The notes beneath the pieces are model-generated. The model had not been told where the DNA came from, did not search any database, and worked only from the letters and a program-made list of their open reading frames with translations. Source: Chelydra serpentina (lineage: Eukaryota; Chordata; Testudines; Chelydridae). From it: a stretch of DNA of 64,000 bases. The stretch lies in contig JBAIAC010000014.1 of assembly GCA_037349315.1 (NCBI GenBank), forward strand, positions 25,211,001-25,275,000, given 5' to 3'. This document shows, one piece after another, positions 33,813-46,449 of the stretch. Within the stretch, counting starts at the first letter, position 1; the number at the start of each line of letters is the position of its first letter. A program made the translations under genes and the position numbers.

Positions 33813-36429
33813 ATTCTCAAAATTGCTCAGAAAGATGCCTTACTCTATACATCTTCACCCTAAAGAAGGAGAGGTCTATTTTGATATCAACTATTCATTT
33901 TTAAAATTCCTTTTAAAACTTCATGCCCAACTGCTGCTACAAAACAGCAGTGCTAATTCCAATAACAGTGCCTTCCACCCAAATGTATCAATCCTACTTA
34001 GCATATTTTCCAGTGAGATCCTTTGTGGTGACTTTCCCTGAAGGATGTTTTGCTTCAGTCACTTACTGTGGATCCTGACATCTATGCTCTCTCACAGGAT
34101 TTTGCAGTGTTCCTGATGTAAAATATTTGCAATTTGATTTTCAACTTCTTTTATAAACAGCAGCTTTAACAAGATCTTTATCATGAAAAATCACACTTAT
34201 GGAATGGGCACCTAAGTATCACTATTTCATTTTTATAGTGTCTTAGGTGTTCATGATGACATACAAACCAATAAATACATACCTCTGCCCCAATTTATAC
34301 ACAACATGATACATTCTGTGAACTGGAGGGATTGGCAGGAAGAGCTTGGAGGTTGTGTTGGTTTCAGAGATACAATTGAACTCCCCTAACTGAGGGTGCC
34401 CTTAACAAATTCATCCTTACCTGGTGCATTCCTAACAACTGTACACTTAACAATGTGTAAAATCTGTGGAAGTGCTTAATTCTGACTTTACATTTCATAA
34501 CTTTTAAAACTATTAAACTAACTTTCTTCAATATCATCTTGTTTTTTAGCATCAGTGATTTACAGAGCAAGCCAAGTTGGAAAGTATTTTTTAATAGTTT
34601 CAGACACTTTTGAATTATCTGAGCAGAATGTCTTATCATATGTGAAATGGGTAAGGTTATTTTTCTTCTCCTTTTCTTGTTCGCATAACAACAACAATAA
34701 AAATAAACTCTGGCCTGAGACCACGCATAGGAAATGTCAGCCCCAAAGAAATTTAGTAAAAGTTATGAGCAAATTGAATAGGGATCAACGGTTAGTGTAA
34801 GTTGAAGATCCACCTTAACTAGAGCAGGTGTTACTTGCTGTCAAGTGTAAACAAATGAGAGAGAAACTAGGAGTCTGGGAAGATACATTTCCAGTCAAAT
34901 ATTGTTGTGGAATGCAGCTGATGCGGGAAGTTTAGAAGGTGTTCCAAAGCACTGAAGCTGCAGAGGATAAGATTGTCCTAAGTTAACAGGGCTACATGGA
35001 AAGATGATGGGGGTTGGGGAGAGACTGTGTTAGATAAATAGGGGGCAGGGAGAAGAGAGACAGTCTGGAACCAATCCATAGAGGGTTTAAACAACAAAAG
35101 GCAATTTTGAATTGGATGCTGTAATGAAATCCCTTTAATATTACCTTAAATTAATTAATACCAATACATTTAATAAAACAATGTAATCATTCTCCAACCT
35201 TTAAATTCCAGATGAATTGACCTAAAAGTACAAATTCGGACTCAACAGACATAGTTAATCTAATATCATGGGGAGAATATATGCAAGTAGGAAATAGACC
35301 GTACAGTTTATAGTTCTATCACTTTGGGACTCATTTTTTTAACCTTTGTTTCTTAAATAAAATACCATAATCTCTTCCCTACCTAGCCATGTTGAGTAGT
35401 CTGAGAACTCCACAACGAAAGTGAATTTTCCCACTGGTATTCAGGAGCTGCATCCTCCTGATTGCATTCTACACTAGGAAACATCAAGAGCATCTCACTT
35501 CTATATTGATCAGGGTTCCTCTGTGGTAGTAACAGTAATGTGTGGTCTTTTTTTCTCATTACTGGAATTGCCTCTATTTCATGAATACTATCACAAACGT
35601 CTCCATATGGGATAGAAGAGTCATTCCCATAGTTTTGTGTGTTAGGACTGGAAATGCCATTTCAAGTATGTGCTGTAAATGTTATAGCACAATCAAGATT
35701 TATTAAAACTACTCCACAGAGTACTATTGTAAAGAATTTATGAACTGTAAAACTGCTATAAAGGTCACTTGAGATGCAAAAGTTTAATTTGGAGTATCAT
35801 GTTATGGCATAGTACTGCTAAACTCAATGCTTGTTTAAACAAATGGCTTCAGGATATTTGTCTCAGAAAGTGGAGTTTCTTAATTTCAGAAGAACAACTT
35901 TCTATCATCTAATTTTTTGCCTAGCCTTTTTTTTTTTTAAAAAGGGACATGCTCATCTCTTATTAGATTAGTGAGCTAACTCGTCTCCAGTGGAAATAAA
36001 GATAAAGAAGCAAAAGAATTAAAGTGATATCATTTTGAGATCATTGTAGTGCTATACATAGTGTTGTGAATTGTGCTTTTAAGGTTTCATACTCCATTTC
36101 ATTATTTTTTGCCTTACTCACCAGCTGCAAAGACATTTTAAAAAAATTCTGCCAGGAAGAGAAGAAAAATGGCAGGAAATATCAAGAAGAGCCCAAGAAT
36201 TAAACTAGGACAAGGATCTTTTTGATAGCTTATAATGTGTGATGAACATTGATTATACCGCATAAATAGTACCGTCAGTGTTTGAAATTGAAATGCCTCT
36301 TATCTCCGCTGCTGCATGAAGAACAACATGGATAAATCCCTCGCCTATGTGGAGGAACCCCGCTGACTTCCGTGGGGCTCAGCATAGGTGTTAATAGGAG
36401 CTGCATGAATGATCTTCAATGTGGAATCA
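33813..36429. other. No gene seen
   Basis: AT-rich sequence. No repeat boundary or coding family recognised, although 34360-34560 could be an unrecognised old repeat. Confidence 0.45.
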
Positions 36430-36433
36430 GGGC

Positions 36434-36768
36434 TGGAGCACCTACGGAAAACAATTAGTGGGTGCTTACCCACCGGAAGCCAAGCTCTCTCCCCTCCCCC
36501 AAGCCCTCCCACCTGCCATGGATTAGCTGTTCTGCAGCGTGCAGGAGCCTCTGGGAGGGAGGGTGAGGAGTGGGACCGGGGCATACTTGGAGGTTGGAAG
36601 AGGTGGGGTGGGGTCTTGGGGGAAGGGGTGGAGTGGGGTGGGTCTTGGGATGGAGCGGGGTGGGAAGAGGCGGACGGGGGTTGGGGCATTGGGGAGGGGG
36701 TGGAGTGGGGGCAGGCCTGGGGTGGAAGGGCGGTTGAACACACGCTGGGTAGAGAGGAAGTTGGTGCC
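36434..36768. mobile_element. hAT-family fragment related to the 4872-5589 element
   Basis: Starts internally with 'gctggagcacctacgg' and ends with 'gaagttggtgcctatg', whose reverse complement CATAGGCACCAACTTC is the same terminus as the 4872-5589 hAT. The left terminal repeat is missing, so the element is truncated or rearranged. The interior (36590-36730) is a strongly G-rich, tandemly structured stretch of 'ggggtgggg', 'tggag' and 'tcttggg' units on the plus strand. Confidence 0.65.
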
Positions 36769-37112
36769 TATGGTGAGAAGCACTTTAGGTAAGCAGTATT
36801 CTATTAGAAAAGAGGCCACCTTGCTAAATTTAAGCTCAGAATGCATTTTTTTATATATAACCCTGTGCTAGCATTTGAATCTCTGTTAGATAAACTTACT
36901 TTTGCCTTCTCAGTAAACAAATCTAAGCACTGTGTTAAGCAGGGCTGTGATCCTGAGGTGAAGCTGATAAGTTGATGTGCACAGTTCCTTTGGGGGTTGC
37001 AGATCTGTGAGTGTCCACTGGAACTGGACACTTAAGGGGGAGGAGGACTCAGGGTTGGACTGTGCCTATTGCTAACCTGCCTCTGAGGGACAGTGGAGCC
37101 TGTATAGTCTAA

Positions 37113-37424
37113 GGCCATGTCTACACTACAAAATTAAGTTGACCTCACTTATGTCGGCATGCAGCCACCGCAGTTATTAAATTCCAAGTGTACATGCACA
37201 CTTGGGTCCTTGTGTCAGCACTGCACGTGCTCATTAGGAGCACTTTGACAATACAATTGATACATGTGGGTATTGTGGGGTGGCTCCTGAAAGTCAGTAA
37301 CAGTCAACGTAAGCAATATAGTGTTGACATTGACACTGTGAGCCAAATTTAAGTGAAGACACTTCCACAGCTAGGTTACACAAGGTACCTTATGTCAACC
37401 TAATTGTGTAGCATAGACCAGGCC
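37113..37424. mobile_element. TIR-bearing non-autonomous DNA element
   Basis: A 312-bp unit. The left end is GGCCATGTCTACACTACAAA; the right end reverse-complements to GGCCTGGTCTATGCTACACA. Inside, 'aagttgacct' pairs with 'aggttgaca'. The flanks are 'taa' and 'tga', possibly a 3-bp duplication with one change. The termini resemble those of the 13765-14035 MITE. No coding capacity. Confidence 0.68.
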
Positions 37425-38738
37425 TGAGAAGGGAATACTTGTGTTGTGTTGCCTGTGGCTGGTGGACTTGTTGAGCTGACCTCTGGCAGGCCTAGACAAG
37501 GCTCCCTCATGTTAAGGGCAGGTAGTAGCAAGGTGCCCCCTGAAAGCACAACAGAGAGGAGATGGGGAACGGAGGCAGGAACGATAGCATGAGTTGGCTC
37601 TGGTTGCAACAATAGGAGCTGCTAGCATGGAACTACAATGATTGCAGTCAATTTTGTAATAGCAGGTCAGTTATTTGAAGTGTTAATGGAAAAACTGTTA
37701 CATTAAATATTCACCTCTTTGCTTCACAACAGCTACAGCTAAAACCATAGAACCTTAATTTGTGCTAAGTATAGACCACGTTTCAAACTAACCAAAATGC
37801 TGGAAACTTTAAAAGCATAAAATATAGAAGATAATATTGCTGATTTCCTACTGATATGAAACTCTAATATTAGTGTGCTTCCTTTAGCTTTCAGTGCAAC
37901 AAATTGCCTTGGATTTCAAATATATTTCTCCAAGTGTTAAATTAACAAACCAGCTCCAGAGGCTGACAGTTAGGAATGTTTCTGTATGTTTTTTATTAAC
38001 ATCAGACAATGTTCACCCTGCAGACTCAACAGTCTGTCTGGATTGAGTCTTGTGGATATATGGTCTATATTCAAATAAGTATTTTAATATCAAACTAGAT
38101 TTTTTTACCTTGACAGAGCAAGTGCAAATAATCATGTGTTACCAGTGAAATATCTAATCAAAAGCAGAGAGAAGAAGAATTTCCTTAGATTTGAGTAGAT
38201 ATTTCTAACTATATCCCATCCATCCTTTGATAAAGCCTTCATTTAAATTCAAAAATTAACCAAGGAAACATTTGTTTTTTGGTACAGGATTTTATTTTTC
38301 AGTGGAAAAATAACCAAGTGACTACTTATGAACTGTGCAGTAAATTCTACATACTGTATAATCTTATGCCCCAAAGACCTCATGCTATTTTCCTATATAG
38401 GTGAAGTTTGACCTCCAAACACTATTTTAGCCACCAGTCAGCTCATGAACATGCCTCGTAAAGTTCAGATAGGAATTTTCTGCAATTTTCCTGCCATGTT
38501 TGTGCTTTATGATTAGCCATAAGTGTACATTAGGCTCACTCTGAAGAGTGGTCTAAAAGGTAGCATTTAATCTTCTGAACCTGAGGGAAATGTGCATGTT
38601 TGCAAGCAGAAACCCAATGAAGCTTGAGATAAATTGCCCAGAACAAGATCTGCATTGCAGCTTTTAAACAAAACTGTCACTTAATCTTTCAGGTGCATAG
38701 AAGCACAAGGTCCATACTCTGAAGACATACAGTTTGAG
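37425..38738. other. No gene seen
   Basis: AT-rich sequence, no supported features. Confidence 0.5.
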
Positions 38739-38875
38739 GCCCTGATCTGGCAAGCTGCTTAAGCACAGCATAACTTTAAACACATGAGTAGTTCTATTAA
38801 ATTCATGGGACTACTCACATGCTTAAAGTTAGTCCCATGCTTAACTCCCTTTATGGGCCAGGGTCTCTGTGGGCA
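38739..38875. repeat. Palindromic interspersed repeat
   Basis: The outer 'ccctgatctggcaagctgct' and 'gggccagggtct' parts, the middle 'aactttaaacacatgagtag' and the inverted 'ctactcacatgcttaaagtt' give an imperfect palindrome centred near 38800. A related half-unit occurs near 2170-2250. An old dispersed repeat; family not named. Confidence 0.6.
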
Positions 38876-38953
38876 AAACAACAGATGAAGAATGAAAGTA
38901 AAAGTGATTGTGTGGCTTTTATTTTCTTAACATCCCTTTGCATGTAGGGACTA

Positions 38954-39256
38954 GGTTTTGCCAGGGGCTACACTAGAGGGGGGGGGTTGATCTACGATAC
39001 GCAACTTCAGCTACGTGAATAGCGTAGCTGAAGTCGGCGTATCGTAGATCGACTTACCTGGCCGTGAGGACGGTGGCGAGTCGATCGCTGTTGACTCCGC
39101 TTCTGCCTTTCACCGAGGTGGATTTCCAGAGTCAATGGGGAGTGCATTCGGGGATCAATTAATAGCGTCAAAACAAGACGCGGTAAATCGATCCCCGATA
39201 GATCGATTGCTACCCGCCGATCCAGAAATCCACCTCGGTGAAAGGTGGGTAGTGAA
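38954..39256. mobile_element. Palindromic MITE, rearranged relative of 13765-14035
   Basis: Carries the same modules as the 13765 element in reverse order: a long hairpin at about 38989-39044 (arms 'gatctacgatacgcaacttc' with 'gaagtcggcgtatcgtagatc', loop near 'tgaatag'), 'gactccgcttctgcc', 'ggggatcaatt' and 'cgatccccgatagatcgatt'. The right end is unusual: a second, inverted copy of 'tttcaccgaggtggatttcc' (39109-39128 and its complement near 39225-39244) replaces the expected terminus. The left terminus is also eroded. Confidence 0.7.
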
Positions 39257-42200
39257 GAAAGGAGGACGGCAGTAGGAGGGTGTGGTCAATTGTACCGAGA
39301 ATAGCAGATTGAGAAGGCTAAGAATGCAAAAGAGACTATAAGACTTTGAGATAGCTGGAAATGTGAGTGTTGATCAAAACAGTTTTGGTTGCAGGATATA
39401 GAAGCTGGCAGGTAGGACATCAAGTAGAAGGCTAGTAGAGAGAAAGTGGAGGTATAAGAACAAACTACATTCAGGAGGTTTAGAGGTGAAAGGGGAAAAA
39501 GGGAGGTGGGATACTACCTGGAGATACAGCAGAGATGAAGAGATATGGGGTTTGTTTGGGTTTTTTGTTTTTTTTTAGGATTGCAAAGATAATGGTATAC
39601 TTGAAGGTAATGGGAAAAGAACTAGACACAAGAGAATGAGGGTAGGTCTAAGAAAGGTGTTTGAGTGGATGAGGGAAGGTAAGGCACCTCTGAGGCAGAG
39701 GCTGGGGTAAAGCAGGAGAGAAATAAATATCACTTATAGATACTGATGGATTTGGACTTGCCCGTAATTTATTAATACTATATCCTGACTGACAGATTGT
39801 GATTGCTGTATGTATATATTGAATTGATTCAATAGCATCATTTTCAGGAAATGCACTCAGAAAGGAAGAGGTCAATCCTAATATACCTTTGTCAGCAAAC
39901 GCATGAGAGAGACTCCAAGAGTCGTTTGCTTTAATGCACTGGCTCGGCCCTCTGCTGGGCCTGGCATACATGTTTCCCCCAGGAAGGATTTGGTCCCTGA
40001 GTAGGGAAATCAAAAGCATTTTTTGTTTGTTTTGAGGCTGAAAACCCAGAGCTGGCCAAGTAGGTTCTGAGAGAAGTTAGATCTACTGGGGTCCCCCTGA
40101 CCTTCAGCTGTTCAAATGCCTTTTCTCTTTCATATCATGCTTTGTTTCTACGTTTAAATAAAAAATACTTTTGTTTTAAGAGGGCTGTTTTGATTCACTG
40201 TTTTCATCATTTTAGTTGTTCATTGGTCAGCTTCCCAAATCCAGTTGGGCCTACCAGGGATTCAGTGTAAGAGTGGGAGAATTGCATGATTTTTCCAAAC
40301 CAGGCAAAGGCATGAGACCTGACCCCTGTGAGAGGGGTCAGAGATGTAGTTAGTCCTGTAACTGTGCATGTGAACAGCTTTCTGTAGCTTAATTAGTCCT
40401 TACAAACTACAGAATTTATGGGGAAATAGTCTATAGGGTACAAGATTATTATGCAGTACTAAAGAGCTATTGTACCGTTAAGTAATCCAAGTATGATTTT
40501 TGTGGGTAAAGACTTCTGGGATGCAGAGACCGCAAGATGAGTCCCATCAGTGAGGGGGATGGAAAGGCAGGAACACAAACAGGCAAAGACCTCTAGATTT
40601 TGAACTCTATGGAAAAAAATCCTCCAGACAGATCTACCCGTGGGGTGCAGATCTGAGATCACCATTGGAAATCAAGACTCTTATTTGCAGTGTAAAAAGA
40701 TTCTTCTCTAAATGCACCCAGGTTGCAAATACAGGAATTATAGAGTATAAAAAAATGTGTTTTCCCAAAGAGGGGAGATTTTTCATCTCAGTGCACCCTC
40801 ACACTAAACTCATCCATCTCAACTCTGGCTTAAATGTGATGGTCATACTGTGCACAAAAGAAATTCCACTTCAGATGATATAGAACTCTAACTAAAGAAG
40901 GGGAACTAAGGGATGGACAGGCATCCTTATATGAAAAGGGGAATATATTAGCAGGTTCCTATCAGCAGCCTAGAATTTCATATTGATGCTGGATCCTTTC
41001 AGAAGATCATATATCCAATTCACCTAAAATTAGTGGTTTAGAAGATAGAAAATTTCTCCCATATGTCTTGCTCCAAAACATAGGATAATGTGGTGCCACT
41101 CACTATTGTTTGTTCCTAAAATATAAGAATGCATGGCATGTACCACTTGGCATGTGTCTTTCAAACAGAACATTTCTGTATGCAACTAACCTACAACTAT
41201 CTGCTTTCCAGAATATTCAGGATGTCCTATTATATTAAATGGTCAAACACATTCCCAAACCTCGGCAGTATGCAAGTACCCATCAAGGTGTTGCTCTATA
41301 TTTCCATACCTAGCTATTTTGAATGCCCACCAGGCTAAGCCAGTTCCACCCAGCACATACAAATATATGCCACATATATGTTTCTAAAGTAAGAACACAC
41401 AGTTGCCATATTAGACAAGTTTTTAAAGTAAAAAGATTTGTATCAGGTGTAAGTTTAAAAAAATATATTTAACTTATTCCTTGTTAAATGACTAGAGATT
41501 TACCAACATGTCTTATGAATTTTGTCCACATTCTCTTTAAGGTCAGGAAGTCCATTCACATTTCACTTCCAGGATTTAATGGCATGGAATTAAAATGAGG
41601 AGGGAAATGTTGCTAGGGATCTCTCAGGAGTTAAAATTGAGACTTTGTGTTTTGATAACAGGCTCTCTGTAGAAGTAATGGGTTTGGGATCCATGAGAAA
41701 GTGAAGTAGATCTTTTATGGTGCCCTGAAATAGTGACCTTCCATAACTTCCCAAATTATGTGCATTTAATAGGCATTCCTTCACTTTTGAAGACTCAAGA
41801 GTTTCATAGTAGATGCATATTGCATATTGCATAGGAGATGCATATTGCCCAAGGTCAATACATGTAAATAAATGTGCCCAGGGAAATACAAAAAGAGGGT
41901 GAAAAGCTTAGATATTTTTGCAATAGTTTTAAACTGCAGTTTTCAATTTAGGTAATAGATATGTATGGAAACTAAAGCATAACACAATTGTAAACATACA
42001 CACATTACTTCAGTCCCCAAACTCTGAAGATGCAAACTGTTGTTTGCAAAATACAGTAACTCTTTTCACAAGAAAATGGCTGGAAGGTAAATTAACATCC
42101 ATGTGAACCACATGTTGGCAGGTTCTCTGGTTGTTCCAAAGCAGTCAAATAAGAGCCTCCGCTAATAGTATTTTGTGATATTTAAAGTTTTAAAACACAT

Positions 42201-44439
42201 GAACAAAACATAACTTGATTTTTTTAAGGGGGTAGGCACTTGAAAATACATCCATTGACATAACCTTGAATGGATTTATATTATTATTTTATTGCCAGAA
42301 TGTACTCAATAGAAATAGAGTAAAGCACGTAATAGCCCTGCAAACTTCTTTTTGTGATTAAAATATAACCTTCTAAATATAACTTTGTTTCCAATAGCTG
42401 ATTAATCATTGTATAACTACATTAGCAGACTTTATGGATTGCAACGCAATTTGATGTATTTACCATATGTTAAAGTCTGTGCAAATATACTATAATCTTC
42501 ATACTCTTGACCCCTTTCTTCTCCATGCCCTCCTACCTGCTTGCTTTGCCCCTTTGTGTTATTTGTGAAATAGATTGTAAACTCTGTGGGGGCAAGAATC
42601 ATGAATTTCCTGTGCAGTAAGACAGCTAACAGACTTCTGAGTGCTGTTTAAATAAATAATACTACACTGGTACCTGGCCAGGCGACATATAACAAATAGC
42701 CATTGTGGATAAAGCCCCAGCCAAGCCAATGCATCTTCCCGGTTTGAATAGCTTAGAACCCCTTGGGCAAAATTACACTGAGGTGGTCAGGAAGAGAAGG
42801 TTTCTCTTTAAATACCTGATCCAAATGAAAGAATGCTATTGACTTCAATGGGGTTGGAACAAGCTCGGGAGTTCCTGTCTCAATAGTCACCCTGGATCTA
42901 TGGGATCTGCAGAGGACCAACATATAACTGCGACAGCAAGCACATTTTAAAAAAAAAACCTAATGCCTTTTTTCCTGGAACAACGGAATGCTGGTACACC
43001 AAGATTATATCAAATAGTTTTTACATAATGTGAAATAAATAAATAAAATTCACATAGTGAGATATTCAGATTAAGCAGAACCAGGTGGTGCATTGTTCTG
43101 AGTTTATCCAGAGAGATATTGCCAAAGCTGAACTTTTTATAGTCTGTATCTTATGCCTGGAGAGACCACAACAGTTTTTTGCCATAACAATAAATAGAAA
43201 CCATCACAAATATTTGTCTGAGCTTTGGGAGAGCTTTAGCTAAAATATATCCAGCACTTCTGAAATGAATAACAGCAGGCAAGAAAGAGATGGAAAGATT
43301 GTCAGTGCAGCCTTTGCCCCATTGTTCAACTGAAATGGCCATAACACACCCTACAGAGCTGGCGGCATAGATCCCGCAAGCATTTGTGCCGATAGGGGAA
43401 GGACTGCACACTTTTGTGTGCTTTTTCCTCAGTTTCCCATTCTAGCTCTGATTGAAAGGTAAGCCATTCACTGGTTCTTTGGAAAGCAAAGAAAAGGCAA
43501 GATTTGTTTTTCTGAAGCTTTTCTTAGAACTTCTGTGTGCAGTGACCTTTTGAAATGTAAAATCTTACACTTGTATAAAATAACCAAAACCAAAGTCAAA
43601 ACTCCTCATAACTTTGCACTATAACAAAGGGCCAGATAGTCCAATCCTTTGGCAAACAGGACTCCCAGTGAAATCAGTAGGAATTTTGCTTGAGTTCATA
43701 AAGGATTGGGCTCTAACTCACTCTCTAGCTATCAAGCTACATCGAAAACATCCTCAACACATTACTTCTGAGATCACTATAGTTTGAAAACAGCAAGTCC
43801 CACCCACCTGTTCCTAGTGATTTCATTTGAAAAAATGCAAACATAATTGATTGAGCCATCTGTGTCCCTCCCTCTTTAGAATTAAATTGGATATGAATGT
43901 TACGTACAATTAAGAGCCCTAGTTACTTTATTTAATGCACTGATATTTGTTAGCAGCCTATTAATGAAAGAACGCAAGGAATCAGTTTCAACATCTGTCT
44001 CCTGATAACTTTGTTACATACTTTAATAAAACTTCACAAATTCCTTGCTGAAGAAGAGCTACAGTTTTCTCTTGGTGTGTGGGGTCTTTTTGTTTGTTTT
44101 GGTAGCACAGATGTGTCCTTTTTATTTCGATCACCTTTTAACCTACAAAATATAGCTGTAGGGAAAAAAAGGAGTACCAATAAAATAGGCAATAGAAAAC
44201 CTCTCTGTTGTAAAAACCATAAAGAAACAATAAAAAGATGGTATGAAACAGATTTCATACTATATATTTATATATACAGCATACACATACACAATGCAAT
44301 ATATTTGGCTCTTTACACAGCAACACACTGGGTCATAAAATACTTTACAGAACAAGTGAGTCATAAGCTAAAGAGAGTCAGGAGGCTTCTAAGGCAAGGT
44401 TTAAAGCAAGGACATGTCTCTATGTCTGAAAGGAGTGTG
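39257..44439. other. Long stretch without genes
   Basis: AT-rich with chance ORFs only. A block at about 40030-40340 has a possible LTR-tail look ('taaataaaaaatacttttg', then a GC-richer region), not bounded. The rest holds nothing I can support apart from the MIR tail listed separately. Confidence 0.4.
42562..42665 (+). repeat. MIR/CORE-SINE 3' tail
   Basis: Contains 'agattgtaaactctgtgggg', a 'caagaatcatgaatttcctg' middle and 'gtgctgtttaaataaataata', the order of a MIR 3' end. Head not visible. Confidence 0.5.
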
Positions 44440-45740
44440 CTCTAGATACATTGGTAGCACTAATGAACAAGTAACTCTCCACTGTGGAAAGTTGGGAGTT
44501 GGAGGGGAATTGAGAAGAGTACATAAGCCTGGAGCGGGTCAAAGTCAATGTTGCCCCAAGCCAATGGCTCATTGGGCTGACCACGTAAGACATGTCAGTC
44601 AAAAGCACACAAATGAGTGATGTGGCCAGCATCATGACCTTGAAATCTGATAAGGACCGAAAGTGCTCAGGAATTTTGAAAACCAAGAGTATTATTTATA
44701 ACTGTATAAAGCACAGCAACAACTGACTCCTTCTGGGTGGACCCCGGCACATTCAGAAGTAATTCCCCAACTGGTGCTTAAATGAAGACTTGGCACCGTG
44801 TCCTAGGGGTGTCTTGTGTGTCACAACATTTTTAAAGCAGTGGGTCAGCTATTCAGGGGAGCAGCAATGGCAGAGAACTTAGACAAGGAGACAAAAAATG
44901 AGGTCTGAAATGTGATGTGGCAATTTCCTGTAATATCCTTACCTTAAATTTAAACAAACCCTTATTTCAACTTTAATATCATTATATTAAAGGCAAAGGC
45001 TATGTATTATTGTGGGTCTAGATGATCAAAGGACTATATTGAACAATGGAGGACCCAGATTGGTGGTCTGGGACAACAAGTGTGAAGTGGATTCCCTGGG
45101 AAATATCTAGGGGGAAGTGAATGAAAATTTCTCCTTATGGCCCACCCCTCCCACAGGTTATACAAAAACCCAGCTTTTTGAAGCTATGCCCTGACTTTAC
45201 CAGTTCCTGATATTTGAAGATCAAAGGCCCAGGCCTTCTTAAGGAAAGACTAAGCTATGCACGGGTGTGCTTGTTCTGACCTGAGGCTGTTATACACTTG
45301 TAACCACAGGAAAACCCCTTCGTGGGGCGTGAAGTCCTACTTGCTACCAGAGCCCCACTGGAGTGAGTGTGTGTGGTGGTGGTGGTGGTTTGTGGGGAGA
45401 GGGGCGATCTCTGGTAAACTTATTACCATGCATGTAGGTTCTCTTGGTTTTAAATTTTTGCTGTGAAATGCATTTGCCTTAAGAATAAATACTCTTGCCT
45501 AGCAAGAGCTGTGTGGCAACTTATAACTGCTGGCTATTACATGGTTAATAGCCTTCGGAGAGACAGCAAAGTGCAGATGCAGGCCTGGTTAGGCAGTCTC
45601 GCTTGCTGGGGAATACACGGCAAGGGCAGGGAACTGCAGCCTGGAAAAAAACCCCTCAGGAGCGGGAGAGATGCGGGTCTCTGTCCAAGAGAGGTGATAG
45701 TTGAGGAGATGGAAGCCTAAAAGTGGCTGATCATGGACCT
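44440..45740 (+). repeat. LTR-like degenerate repeat, boundaries unresolved
   Basis: The block is richer in GC than its surroundings. It shows a TATA-like 'ttatacaaaaaccc' near 45159, a (GTG)n run at 45372-45390 and a poly-A-like 'aagaataaatactc' near 45481. This is suggestive of an old LTR, but neither canonical ends nor a target duplication could be paired. Open frames inside resemble no known protein. Confidence 0.33.
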
Positions 45741-45849
45741 TGAATTATAATGAATATATTCACAAACATGAAAACTCATACTCAGGTCCCTTAAAAAAAA
45801 CCATTTATATACATAGTGCTTCACTTATATAGATATCATCATCATCTTC

Positions 45850-46400
45850 AAACACACATGGTCTACTGTGGACCATTGTGCCAGCCAGGGTGACAACTGT
45901 TCATGGCATTGCACCAGGCATCATGTAGTGATGTTCCAAGACCTGCCTCAATGCTGTGGATCCACGAATCTCTGGGGCACACCTCCAGGCAGCTCCAAAT
46001 AGAGTCAGGATGTGAACCCCTTTGCATGTTGATTGGGAGTTTGAGAGCATGAATTGCTGATGTGTTTTGGTCCATCCTGGCAACATGGCCAAGAGCATGC
46101 CATGATGCTTTTGAACATAGTGAGCAGCTGAACGGAAAGCCAGATCTCTCCATCATTATGACATTTTGCAAAAATTCAGATCCCTTTATGCTCAGGATTT
46201 GGCTCCAACAACATGTATAGAATGCGTCTAGTGACTCCAAGTCTTCCTAAGAGGGTCCAGGTAGCCGACCTGCATAGAAATATAAGTAGTCCGGAGGTTT
46301 GATAGATCATGAACTTTCTCTCAGTGCAAACCCATTTTTGCATCGATAAGCGAGACATTGACTTCATGCAGACAGAGACAAGACCCATTAGTTAAAGAAT
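45850..46400 (-). pseudogene. C-terminal remnant of a non-CR1 LINE ORF2
   Basis: Two minus-strand frames (46176-46388 and 45863-46240) together show the C-terminal layout of R4/RTE-style LINE ORF2: 'IYQTSGLLIFLCRSATWTLL' (compare the family pattern 'YQT.VL..LLYGSETWTL'), RRILYML, then LDAFYTCCWSQILSIKG, LGHVARMDQNT and GLGTSLHDAWCNAMNSC ending. The two frames overlap in different registers, so at least one frameshift is present. The catalytic RT core lies upstream and was not found. The family is recognised by motif style only; the clade (R4/Dong, RTE or Jockey-like) is not settled. Confidence 0.6.
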
Positions 46401-46449
46401 GCACCATTTGATACAACCGTTTGGACTCTGTTTTCATCTTAGCTAGATG

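Noticed and set aside
34360..34800. Possible retrotransposon fragment
   Set aside because: Texture hints at an old repeat, but no motif, terminus or duplication could be identified.
36345..36871. 127- and 132-codon ORFs on opposite strands
   Set aside because: Produced by the G-rich tandem interior of a hAT fragment; translations are Gly/Trp/Glu- or Pro/Ser-rich without motifs.
39648..40019. 123-codon minus-strand ORF
   Set aside because: No family resemblance; composition fits chance open frame.
44011..44445. 144-codon plus-strand ORF
   Set aside because: AT-rich, no domain, no splice-site context or repeat match supporting coding function.
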